NCBI GenBank assembly: GCA_024811115.1
Contig: JAKOGH010000792.1
Coordinates: 1-51,637 of the forward strand
DNA: 51,637 nucleotides
Direction: 5' to 3'
Source of the DNA: Terana coerulea
Taxonomy: Eukaryota > Basidiomycota > Agaricomycetes > Polyporales > Phanerochaetaceae
The position numbers were made by a program, and so were the translations under genes. Shown piece after piece: positions 41,657 through 51,637 of this stretch (positions within the stretch are counted from its first letter, which is position 1; each line of letters begins with the position of its first letter). Below the pieces are notes generated by a model. The model searched no databases and was not told the origin of the DNA. It saw only the letters and a list, made by a program, of their open reading frames with translations.

Positions 41657-44091
41657 TCAAAGCGGCTTCCAGCCATCGTTCGGCTGTACAGGCCACTTCA
41701 TCTCGTCCCTCTCGACCTCCCACGGCCGCTTCGCCTGGCTCTTGCCGTACCCGCCGGTGCCGTCGACGCCGCCGCTGAGACTCCTCGTCCGACCAGGGCT
41801 GTCCCACCTCCCGCCGTCCTGCTCGGGATCATCCATCCCGGGCGGCGTGTCCTGCCCCAGGCCGCCGTCGTCCGAGTCCACGAGCGACTCCGCCACGCCG
41901 ACGCTGCTCGTGCCCGTCGACTCCTCGCGGAGCATCAGGCGGTCCTCGCCCTCCTCGTGCAACCACGCGCCGCGCGAGTGCGGCACGTAGCCCTTCCGGC
42001 TGAGCCCGCCCTCGACCTTGTACCGCGCGGCGTCGAGCTTCGGCTGCAGGCCGACGAGGGCGTGCTTGATGTGCATGATGTTCGCCATCGGCGAGTCGCC
42101 GTCCTTGCCCAGCGGCGTCGCGTACGCACTCTCGTGCGTGGACGATGTCGAGTCGGAGCGGCGCGCACGCGGGCCGTTGCCGCGCATCGACAGCGACATG
42201 TGCCGTGACAAGGTGCCGCTGCCCTTCGTTGGTATCGAGGCAGGACTCGAGAATGCCGTGTTTGCGCTCTTGGTGCTGTGGTCGGTGCCCGACGGACTCG
42301 GCGCCTGCTCCCGCTCAGGAGCTGCAGTGAAGTACGATGACCCATGTTGCACGCTCTGTGGACGCCTCCTTGGCGGAGGCACCGGCGGCCCTCCTGAACT
42401 GACACTAGCAGACGGATAGTGCATCGACTTCGAGCGGAACACTCGACTAGTCGGGCTTGCTTCTGGATCCGAATTCCCATCTGGGCGAGAAAGGCGACGG
42501 GCCGAACGGCGATGACGGGGGCTTACGGTCGGGATGCGTAGGTGGTGGCTGCTGCTGAGATAGTATGTCCGGGTGTTGCGGCGGCGGACTGGACCTCCGT
42601 TCTTTGCTGGGCGACCGCGAACGTTCTGGCGGGAAGGGTGCCGGCTTGCGTTGCCTCAGGGGTATGCTTGCATGCGCAACTTGCTCGAAGCTGCGCGTAG
42701 AACTGGCGCTGAGCGGCGGGCTGATGCGTCTGCGCGGAGGAAGAGCTGGAACTCTGCCGGTAGGAGTAGCAGCGCTATTCGTCCGCGGGTCGATGTTGAG
42801 TGAGCCGGACGGAAGCGGATCCCGAAGCGGAGGCAGATGATGTCGAGTACGGTCTCGAACTCAAGCTCATCTTGGACGTAGAACCGACCAAGTCTTTGGA
42901 AGGACTTTCGCTCCTCGTTCGCTTTGCGTAACTCGAACTTGGTCCGGCGTTGGAGCTACTACTCTTCAACACCTCAAGCACCCGTTCCTTCTCCAGCTTC
43001 GCTTCCGCCTTCTTCAAGCTCTGAGCAATCCTTCCTGCTTGTAGCGACTGCTGAATAAGCACGTTCGGGTTCGTCGGAGTACCACCAGGGGTATTCGCCA
43101 GAGTGGAAGTGTTATGCCAAAACGCGAATGCCGGGCTGGACGATGATGCAGTAGGTCCAGTCTGACCTGGCGTAGCAAGGGAGGAGTGCTTTGGCGGTGG
43201 CGGAGGTGCCGGTGGGCTTCCTTGGCGGTAGCGGCGGAACCACAGATTGTTGCTGCGGTTGGACGCGACTGGGAACAATTCCTGCCGCATTTGAGGTCAT
43301 GGCGGAGGAGTCATACGATTTAGTGCGGTTGATAAAAGGGTTAGTGCTCGAGGTTGGTGTTGTGGGTTGCAGAGGTAGCTGGGGCTTGGGAGGGATTGCC
43401 GGTGCAACAGAGACTGGTTGCGGACGCGATGGGAAGTCAGGCACCGTGTCTGTAATCACGTTTTGTTCTCTGGAAGTGTTGCGAGAATGGGCAGGCGTCA
43501 GAGAGAAGTAATTGGACGGTGGCGTAGTGTCGGGCGGGGAAGTGACATCGTCGGGGTGAGCTACAATCACATACATTAGTTTACGAATATCATGACGACT
43601 TGAACGCGGAGATGGTGAACTTGTAAGCTTCGGACTGGGCTTCTCAGAAGAGCTTAGCAATTTTGCTTTGACGCTGTGCTTATCGTGCTCTCTAGGCGTG
43701 TATTCTGCCGTACGGGCCTCAGCTACGAAGGGTATGAACGTACCTTGGACAAAAACCAAGCTTCCGTCCACCGCTTTCCCATGCCTGACATGCGTGATCA
43801 GCCTCAGCACCGCGAAGAACTGGCCTCCGCTGAGCACATCTGCCACCCCTAGATTGGGGCACAAAACAGCTTGAGGGCAGCATCGACGTTCGCGGGGCTA
43901 AGATCGTTGTATCTCCCTCGTATCCACGCTCGTGCTTCTCTGGCGCTGATCTGCAAGGAGGCGTAGTACGAGTCGTCGTGATAATGCGCGTGTTGCGACT
44001 CGTCTTCGCCGGCGAGGTCGATGAGTGCGTTCGTGTAGAGCGTGTACTCCGAATCCGTGAGGGCACTTGCGTGCAGCGTAAGGGGCCTCAT
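41657..44091 (-). CDS. Large Pro/Ser-rich protein with an EH-like N-terminal region
   Basis: The N-terminus reads MRPLTLHASALTDSEYTLY, ISAREARAWIRGRYNDLSP and ANVDAALKLFC, then LGVADVLSGGQFFAVLRLIT, HVRHGKAVDGSLVFVQ and an intron (43561-43743) to AHPDDVTSP. The helix-loop plan and LSGGQFFAVLRL resemble an EH domain, but the match is loose. The rest is low complexity: PPLPPRKP, PAPPPPPKHSS, coiled QAGRIAQSLKKAEAKLEKER, SRSPSKERRSSPPP, RVFRSKSMHYPSA and a C-terminus ending NDGWKPL. Proline-rich motifs suggest SH3/WW binding in endocytosis or cortical actin (inference). The frame breaks near 43858 (one base missing), 43214-43216 (extra base in a GGG run, CCC in the gene), about 42807 and about 42495. 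Confidence 0.55.
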
Positions 44092-45700
44092 GGTGGCCTC
44101 GCTTTCCGCGCAGCGAAGGTGTTCCACAAATGACGGCGTAGAAAAGGGTAAGAAATGTGACAGAGACGTGAAGGGAAAAGGGAAATAGGGAAAGATGAAA
44201 GTCGTGTCTTGCAGAAAGCTGCGCGGCTCGGCCAACCCAAATACACCGCTTACGGCGCGGCCACAAGCGCCGGCGTCTAGTAAGCCTTGGTGACACAGCC
44301 TCATTATTCCACCGCGCACTGCCACACAAGACATCCTACAACTCCTGCTTATCGATACCATGGACAAGGTGTGATGCACATTCGATTAATGTAACTTGAT
44401 AGCCGGGTTTCACTGACTGTGCTAACCAGACGTAACAAATCTCGGGGACGCCACCTAGGAGCGGAGGGCCTGGTAGGCGCAATCTGCGAGTTCGCTAACG
44501 GTACGGCTACCGAGACACGGGAACATCCCCGGGAGCTTCGCTCTTCGACACCTCGCCGTTTCCGGGCTGCGAACTGCACGCAACGATCCCTTCCGGGCTT
44601 ATCGCTTTCCCGCACCCGATCCCTGAAGGCAGGTACTTGTCAGCTTCATGAGTTGAACTTGAAAAATTATGCAACGTACTCTTTCCCCTCATCGACCTGA
44701 TTGGTTTTTCCAATAACGTCATCTGCCACACGTAAATAGCACTCTTGCTCAATTCCCGAAGCAGCGTCGATGTCGGCCGCAGTGACGGAGGGTGACAAAG
44801 GCTCCGAGGTGTGTTGCTGACGTGCCGCTACAAACCCTCCTTGACTTCGTACCACCACCATCGCCTTAGACGCCCGTGCCGTCTGAGCTCGCTGTCGAGC
44901 CACTCACCCTCTACAGTGTCCACCTCCATCTTTTAGAAGGTCTGTTCTTTATCCAAGTAGTATACTGATCCCTCTTTTCTTTTAGGTTTCTCGGTTTCCC
45001 CGTCAATGGAGGGTCCCGAGGCTTCTTGCCCGCTCTGCGGGTGGGCGGCTTCGGGCCTGAATGGCTCTGAGTCGCCCTATGTAGCTGGTGGGCAGCCCAG
45101 AGACGTTCGTCGTCGCTGGTGCCCCCATCAGCATAAGCTTGCCCTCGTATTGAGAGGGCACCGTTTGCACGGAAAAGCAATAAGGCTCCCCAGCAGAGAT
45201 GCGGGGGTTTCCTCGAGCCTGCTGGTAACAGCGGGCGCAGGGCGGAGTACGGGCGCTCGGGACCATGCCTAAAAGGTGTGGTTACGATCGCTCGGACAGA
45301 TCTGATTCGGAATGCAGGAATGCAGACCGAGGGGTGGTGGCATAGGGTCCAGGCCCATGCGTACAGCATTACGAGAGTATTCACCAATAAACTCGTTGTT
45401 ATTAATATCAGTCCGAACGCTTGGGTCGAACTGAGTTGCAAAATGGAAGCAGCAGAGCAGGCAGACGAAGGCCGGCTATGCGAGATCCAGATTCGGCCGA
45501 GCCTCATGGGCTGTGGCATGAAAGGAGGGGAAGGTATAAGTACCTACCCCCCAGGGGTGGTGAGAGGCAGCGCAATCAGCTACTGCTACTGTCTCGCACT
45601 AAGATATCAACAGAAATGTCGTCTCAACAGTCGAATTTCACTGAGTTGGTCGGAAGGCTCCCGGATCTGCCCGCAAGGCTACCCGGAGATGTACCTTCCT
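44092..45700. other. Gap, 1.6 kb, including possible LINE 5' leader
   Basis: The first 250 bases are the promoter side of the Pro/Ser-rich gene. On the minus strand, 44510-44935 has weakly protein-like text (EPLSPSVTAADIDAASGIE, RVADDVIGKTNQ) but no satisfactory gene model. From about 44950 the sequence may already belong to the retrotransposon 5' untranslated region; I cannot place its border. Confidence 0.3.
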
Positions 45701-45772
45701 AACCCAGGGCTCGGATAATTACACCGAGTACGTGTCTCCACTCCCGTCGCTCCCAGGCTTTTTGCCCTGGGG

Positions 45773-48293
45773 ATGAAGGGTATGGAAGGCAATCTCCGAT
45801 CGTCATCAGTGGCGAAGGAGGCCAGGAGGCGGAGGAAGAAATTCCATCCACCTTCCCGCGAACGCACGACGTTCCCGAACGAGCAGGAGATGCTGGCTGG
45901 AGGGTCCCGTGACCCAAAAGTAAGCGCTTCATACAACTTTGAATCCCAGAGTGGTATTCTAATTAAAGTCACGGCACAGTACGTGCCGCTGCCAACATCA
46001 AGGGAATCCAGCACGTTTGAGTTCGTGCAGGAGGACCCGAGCGGCAACCGGTACCCCGACGAGTTGAGCTCCATACAGGAGGACTCGGAGGAGGAAGGCG
46101 AAGATGAGATGGAGGTGGAGGACGATACTCCGCTTCGATGTAGCCGCAAAGCGGATCAAGGACAACGTATTGGACCTGATGGTCCTGGCTCATGATGAGC
46201 TGGGAAAGGCAGGGAAGTATGCGAGGTGGTGGGTCATCAACGGTGACCCGCAAGCGAACTCGGACTCCCCATCCGGGGATGTGATGAAGAGGCTGTGCGA
46301 GAAGACGGGGACTTCGTCCACCTGCTTCACGACGCGGCGATTCTTCTCTGTCGAGAAGATCATCCCGTACCGGTTCCTCCTGAGATTCCCTCGGCAGTGG
46401 ACTATGCGGAGTACAAGCTCGAGACCGTACAGGACGAGCTGTTCTACCTCCGGAAGCAGCTGAAGGAGCGAGAGAGGCTCGATGAGCACTGAAGGAGACT
46501 GCCGGCGGAGAGCAAGCGGCAGTACAACGAGTTGTGCGCGGGCCTCGATCAGAGGTTCGCTGAAGCTAGAGGGCGTGGCAACCAGGACGCTGGAGAGCGT
46601 GGCTGGTTCGCACGCGTTCATGAAGAAATCCCTAGGGGATTTCAGGCAGCGGCTGCCGGTCGGCAGCCGCAACCGCCACCCGGCCATGGGAGGGTTGGCC
46701 CGACGTTTGTCGAAGGGCATGCACCCTCCCCGGCCGGTCCATCATCATCCACAGCCGGTATAACGCCGACGCAGGATCCTCGCAGAGGAAAATGCCGACG
46801 CCGTCGTACGCCTTCCAGCCCCATCTAAGGATGCGGGCGAGGGCCCCAAAAGAAGAAGCGCACTGAGGCCGAGGCCCCGGTGCAAGCGCCCCATCTACCA
46901 GAACCCTCTCGGGATACCCGCCGACATGACGTTGGAGGGTCTCGAGAGGTCCATCCCCTCGCCGCGCCGCGAATATCTCGCTCTGGCCGCCGACAAACTC
47001 CAGGCCCTGTTCTCGTTCAGCGCGCGTAGCGCAGGACGATAGAGCGGAGCTTAACCCACGCCTTGCAACCGCAGGGTCATCCTCGAGGCCCATCGAGATC
47101 GATTTGGCCGCCAATCGGCAGTCGACACTGACCGGCGTGCTTGACCCGAGGGTCGCCGCTGCTGAGCCCCACGCTCAGGGAAGAAGCTTGCATCTGCGCA
47201 GGCTTCTGCCCCGAAGAACCGTCTTCCGAAGAACGTCAGCGCAGGTGCATGCACCGCCGAACGCCAACCGGATCATCCGCGTACATTCGGCACGGAGCAC
47301 AGGGGCAAAGCGGTCTCAGGAGGAGATCGTAAAGCACTTTGAAGATGTGACGGCGGCAACCCCGGAGGCGAAAGCCAATGGGGTCACCAACGTCTTCTGG
47401 AAGGAGGGAGTCATGTCGACATCACCTCCAGCAGCGTTGTTAGACGCTTGTGCTGGAGAACCTCAACGCAGCAGCGTGGTGGTTCATCAGCACCAGAATG
47501 CGATGATCTGGCTCGGGCAACCTGGCCGGAACTGAAGCACTTCGTCGGGACTGCGAACTTCATGTTCTCGCCGGTCCCCTTTCCCAACGAGCGCACTAAG
47601 GACCACTTTAGTGCGAGGAGATTGTCGACTCCCTGCGTGCGGGAACGAGTGGCTCAAGGACGTCCTCCTGAGGCGCATCAGTCACCTAAGGCCACCTTCA
47701 CTCAGCAGAGAGGGGGCACGGGTGTGTTTGTGGCGGCTATCTATGACGCCAAGGAGGATGGATCGTTGTGGTCGACGTGGCTCGGGCGCCGCTGGTCAGA
47801 AAGGTCCAGATGCAAGGCGTCACCTACGCCGGGTGGAGCTCAAGCAGCAGAAGGCTGGCCACGCCGTTCTGCACGAAGTGCTACAGGTGGGGCCACGGCA
47901 CCTCCTCGCACCACGAAGCATGCCATGTGCATGATCTGCTCGAAGCCCCACACGACAGCTTCACGAACGTACTGCCAGCACCCCGAGTGCATGAAGTACA
48001 GGGCCGAGAACAAGGTCTCGAGGCAGCCGGGCCCGTGCCCGGTGTCTCATAGCTTCTGCGCTTCTTGCAACGCTGGCCATGCGCCGGTGTCAAAGAAGTG
48101 CAAGTACCACCAGCACTCGAGGGACCCGACATTCCTCAAGGATCACCCACCGGCGTACTCGCTCGGTGATCTACGAGCTCAGGGCAAGTATAGCGGACCG
48201 CCGCTAGACGAGCTCAGAGGCAAGGAGGAAGGAGGGCGAGGCCCTTCAGGCTCGAAGTTCACAGGGCGGCGTCGCCGGAAGGCGACGCCCTGA
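45773..48293 (+). pseudogene. LINE ORF1 (gag-like, zinc knuckles), decayed
   Basis: Fragments in several frames share one direction. An acidic stretch EDSEEEGEDEMEVEDD comes first. It is followed by IKDNVLDLMVLAHDELGKAG and KYARWWVINGD, a coiled region KLETVQDELFYLRKQLKERE, EEIVKHFEDVTAATPEAKAN, EIVDSLRAGNEWLKDVLL and VRKVQMQGVTYAGWS. Three cysteine-rich units follow: CTKCYRWGHGTSSHHEACH; CMICSKPHTTASRTYCQHPEC; CPVSHSFCASCNAGHAPVSKKC. The frame ends KFTGRRRRKATP at 48293. ORF1 proteins of LINEs bind element RNA as a chaperone. At least six frame changes are needed to link the pieces. Confidence 0.75.
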
Positions 48294-48494
48294 ATGCGAC
48301 CATGACTGAGGAAGGGGCGCCGCCTCCTTCCCGAGAAGGGTCCAGTCTAGATGACATGTATCGCAGAACGCGCCCAGCGGCCGAGCTCATATAGTATAAT
48401 ACTTGCACTATACCAACGTGTCCTATGTATTACAATTCATTTGATGTTGACTCTTTCCCATCGCCACTTTTTAGACTCCCAGCCGACCAGTAAC

Positions 48495-51400
48495 ATGGTA
48501 GACATGGCGTCTAGAGAGAAAGACCGAGCGTCCGTTAGCGCTCACAGCAACCAAAATAAAGGTACACCGAGATATCGCGAGCGTATCAATTGAGGAAGTC
48601 ATGGAGAGGACGAAAAGTCCCCAACCAGTAGTATACGCCCTCTACCACCAACCTTGATGTCGACGCATTGCGTAGACGATACGAGAAGGTGCGTGAAGTG
48701 AGAAGGACTCGAGAGCCATCCGAGACAGCGCGAGCGAGCCCGAAGCGGAAATAGAAACGAAGCCTGAGGCGCTAAAGTGCATCAGCGCGAACGTTCAGAA
48801 TTCTAGAGCAAATCTTTAACATGCTCCTAGAAAGAAACCTAGACCATGACATCATATGTGTCCAGGAACCGTTCTGGGGCTTCATCAAGAATGTCGCCTC
48901 AAGCACAAACAAGGATGAGTATCACCAGACTTGCAAACACCGAAACTTCATATGTTTAGGAGCAAGCGAGACATCTAGAGTGTCCGTATATATTAACAGA
49001 AAGTGGGCGCTCACCAGCCCACAAGTGAGACTTAGTTGTGTCAAACACCAGGATATTGTGTGCGTAAGCATGCAGTTCCAAGACAAGGAATTACATTCCC
49101 AACGCGTACAATGACGGTAAAACGTTTAGTGCAGTCAAGTACCGCAGACCACGCGGAGGATCTTCCTCCAATAGCGTTTCATGGCAGGAGATTTCAACCT
49201 GAGACACCCATATTTGGGGACCACGAGGAACAGAAACTCGTTGACGAAGGAAGAAGAAGATAAGAAACAAACAATCGAGCCTAGACCTCATTGACAGAAA
49301 CGTGATATGGAGCTTGTGCTCCTAAACGATAAGAAAGGACTGGCCACGTGGGAATCACATAATGTGAGACTGCTAAAAGGCATCCTGGATTTGGTTTCAG
49401 GTTGACCCGAAACTCGGGAGTACGGAAACCTAAACGTAAAATGCATGAGCGCCGGTCAAGCGACCATGCAGTCTTGGAATGGCAGATGCCCATAGAAGTC
49501 GAGCCAGAGATCGTCCCCACTGTAAAAGGGGTCTATCGAAGGCGGCATATTCGGAAAGAAGTTAGGGCCGCATTAAACAACGCCCTACCAATTTCCGAAG
49601 ATTGGTTCACGCTCGCCCGAAGACGTGAGGAGTATGGTGACAAAATCGGGAGATTTTGAAACCTTGTGGGGAACACTCAAGACCTCCTAAAAAGTGCGCC
49701 AAGTCAAATCTTGGTGGACAAGCGAGTGCAATAAGCGGGCAGGCGAGCAGCGCAATGCACTGAAACAGAGATCAGCATGGAGGACGGAGAGGTCCAGGCT
49801 GAGAAAGAACATCATCACATGGCCTGAGCACGAGGAGGTGGGCTCATGGGCCATGAGGATTGATGAAATTGACGCGCTGTGCGACGCATCACAAGGAGGT
49901 GGTCGGAAAAAGCAGGCAAAAGATTAGCCGAGCGGTCTCCAAAGCTAAAACAAAAATGTTTGACAAGGTTATCGCCAAATGTCATTCATCCAGAATCTGG
50001 GACATGGTCGAGTGGACCAAACCCAGAAAGGTGTCTGCAAACACAGGCCTTGTCGACAGGCAGGGCGAGCCAGCTGATTCGGAAGAGAAGTTAGGAAAAC
50101 TCTTCCAGGAACAGTTTACACCGGAAAATCCACGTAAAGTGGATATGTCCATTCTCGGTGAATTTGAAACTCACAAGGAAAGAGAGTTCAAGAACTTCAG
50201 CAGGCACGAGCTGCGGAAGGAATTGGCGCTCACAAGCAACTTCTCGCCTGGCCCAGATAATGTGTCATGGTTCTGGCTGAAGCGCATCGTTACGGATGCG
50301 AGAGAGCTCCCCCTACTCGGAGAAGAGGGAGATGAAATCGACATGGAGAGGCCTATCCTGGCTTACTTCAATGCGTGCATCGATTCGGGTACATCCCAGG
50401 ATATTTAAACAGTCTAGGACTGTTGTCATTCCAAAGCCAAATAAGCCCGACTACACAAAGGCTAAGGCTTACAGACCGATAGTACTCCTAAACTAGGAAA
50501 ACTATTGGAAAACTCATCGCCAGACGCATGCAGTTTGACGGACAAGATTTCAAGCATCATGCACCCGAACCAGTTCGGTGGCACAATGTGCAGCACAGCA
50601 CTACGGATGCGGGCACACAGCCTCGTGCACAACATTAAACAGGCATGGAAGCAGGGAATGGAGTCATCCGCCTGCTTCTGATGTCTCGCATTCTTCCCTT
50701 CCATCAACCACGAGTTGATGGCAGGCATTTTACGAAACAGGGCTTTAACAAGGCGCTGTGTTCGTATTTTGAGAACTACCTCGTCGGATGACAAACGCAG
50801 TTCATATTCAATGGGAAACAAATGGATCCCATGGACTTTCGACTGGTGTCGGACAGGGTCAGCCCTGTCCGATACTGACCGGATTTACATAGCGCCGTGG
50901 CTACACAAGGTGGCAGCCACGAAGCGCGTGATCAAAATATCACATGATGGCGGGTACACGTGCGCACGACACCCCCAAAGAGATTAAAGCAAATGGTCAC
51001 ACGACCATTCAATTCTTCGTGGATGATGGACTCATCCACGTAGCAGGAAAGATGGACTCTGACAATCCAGAGGATCAACTTAATATAACAATCTACTGCT
51101 AAAAGCAGTATTTGCGAAGTCATGTCAGGCCTCAATCGGATGGGATTGGGAGCTGAGGCAGACAAGCTAGAACTAATGCACTTCCGTAAAAAGAGTGCAG
51201 GAGAATGGACTGAGAACGACCCACAGGGCCAAAACTCAGAGAAGTTGACGGTGTCATGCACACCGTCAAGCCGGCTCACAAAATGAGATACCTCGGATTC
51301 TACCTGGATCCGACGCTATCATTTAGAGATCACATCAAGTTCTACGCCACCAGGGCGTGAGCACGTGAATGCCCTGGATGCTAGGGCCGAACCGAGGTTC

Positions 51401-51637
51401 AAACCTGGGCGATAAGAGAAGGCAGACGCTTGCAAGGCCATGCCAATCATAACATATGGCGCCACCATGGTGGCGCCCAGAGGTGGTCTGACCGAAGCGC
51501 ATGCCATCAGTTACAGCTACCAAAACAGAGCGCCAGATGGATAACGGAGGCTTCAAAAGTACCCATCGGAGCTGGAGACAATGGCAGGACTACTGCCCAT
51601 TAAACTCCAGATCGATAAGTTCATGCACAAACAGTGT
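48495..51637 (+). pseudogene. LINE ORF2 (APE endonuclease + reverse transcriptase), decayed
   Basis: The endonuclease part shows HDIICVQEPFWGFI (48840-48885) and AGDFNLRHP (about 49183-49210), the usual QEP and GDFN motifs. The RT part shows FNFSPGPDNVSW-like text at 50240, VIPKPNKPDYTKAKAYRPI (50433-50480), LGKLLEKLIARRMQ, HPNQFGG, FFPSINHELM (about 50694-50720), GQGSALSP-like text and FFVDDGLIHVAG (51011-51048), where VDD is the catalytic pair. YLGFYLDPTLSFRDHIKFYA follows at 51290-51345. Internal stops and shifts occur throughout, and the window ends inside the C-terminal region. Confidence 0.85.

Larger units (their letters stand above)
45700..51637 (+). mobile_element. Degraded non-LTR retrotransposon (LINE), 3' truncated by window end
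   Basis: The element has the two-ORF plan of a LINE: a zinc-knuckle ORF1 (about 45773-48293) followed by an endonuclease/reverse transcriptase ORF2 (from about 48495). Both carry many stops and frame changes, so this copy cannot be active. No LTRs, poly-A tail or target-site duplication can be seen, because the 3' end lies outside the window and the 5' end is unclear. The RT motifs LAFFPSINHELM and FFVDDGLI fit a fungal LINE type; I cannot assign the clade. Confidence 0.85.

Noticed and set aside
44510..44935. Small minus-strand gene with a 25-nt intron
   Set aside because: The supposed intron is too short to splice and the exon frames do not form a convincing protein.
44911..45519. 202-codon minus-strand frame before the LINE
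   Set aside because: No family resemblance; overlaps plus-strand frames in what may be the element's leader.
51390..51405. GGTTCAAACC resembling a tRNA B-box inside the LINE
   Set aside because: It lies in degraded RT-derived sequence with no A-box or stems; a chance match.

Overview
The window is nuclear DNA of a filamentous basidiomycete, most likely an Agaricomycete of polypore type. The evidence is dense short introns (mostly 49-66 nt, GT-AG with a few GC-AG), small secreted proteins in paralogous sets, expanded BTB, F-box, MYND and DUF4238 proteins, and an enlarged G-alpha subunit. No mitochondrial, plasmid, viral or CRISPR sequence was seen.

Layout. 1-248: 3' end of a small secreted protein (SSP) gene, family A. 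693-2668 (-): Atg14/UVRAG-like autophagy subunit. 3035-3984 (+): broken BTB gene. 4647-4976 (+): weak small gene. 6223-6695 (+): six-cysteine, crystallin-like secreted protein. 7418-8570 (+): MYND zinc-finger protein. 8881-9412 (-): intact family A SSP. 10821-11767 (+): intact BTB paralogue. 13486-14782 (-): farnesyl diphosphate synthase (ERG20), divergent from VPS74/GOLPH3 (15246-16645, +). 16787-19627 (-): dynamin-like GTPase. 20352-21293 (-): kinetochore protein MIS12. 21750-22256 (+): third family A SSP, divergent. 23643-24803 and 25046-26264 (+): two F-box paralogues. 26562-27110 and 28315-28870 (-): tandemly duplicated Kre9/Knh1-like secreted proteins with duplicated promoters. 30453-32417 (+): DUF4238 protein. 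33020-34685 (+): conserved basidiomycete-type nuclear-looking protein. 35639-37790 (-): ten-exon G-alpha subunit. 39283-41033 (-): RNA polymerase III subunit RPC34. 41657-44091 (-): proline/serine-rich protein. About 45.7-51.6 kb (+): degraded non-LTR (LINE) retrotransposon that runs off the window end.

Housekeeping genes (ERG20, VPS74, MIS12, RPC34, dynamin, Atg14-like) alternate with lineage-specific secreted, BTB and F-box families. No metabolic cluster or operon-like system is evident.

The most consequential observation is technical or evolutionary. Many real genes, including normally single-copy essential ones, carry one-base shifts inside otherwise well-conserved exons, several of them one extra base in a C/G run. 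Others, such as the ten-exon G-alpha gene, the VPS74 gene and the four-intron MYND gene, read perfectly. Consensus sequence errors are the simplest explanation, so gene models and any 'pseudogene' call here should be read with that in mind. The biologically most interesting items are the secreted-protein duplication with its conserved promoter block, the dispersed SSP family with fixed intron positions, the G-alpha protein lacking the catalytic glutamine, and the GC-AG introns.
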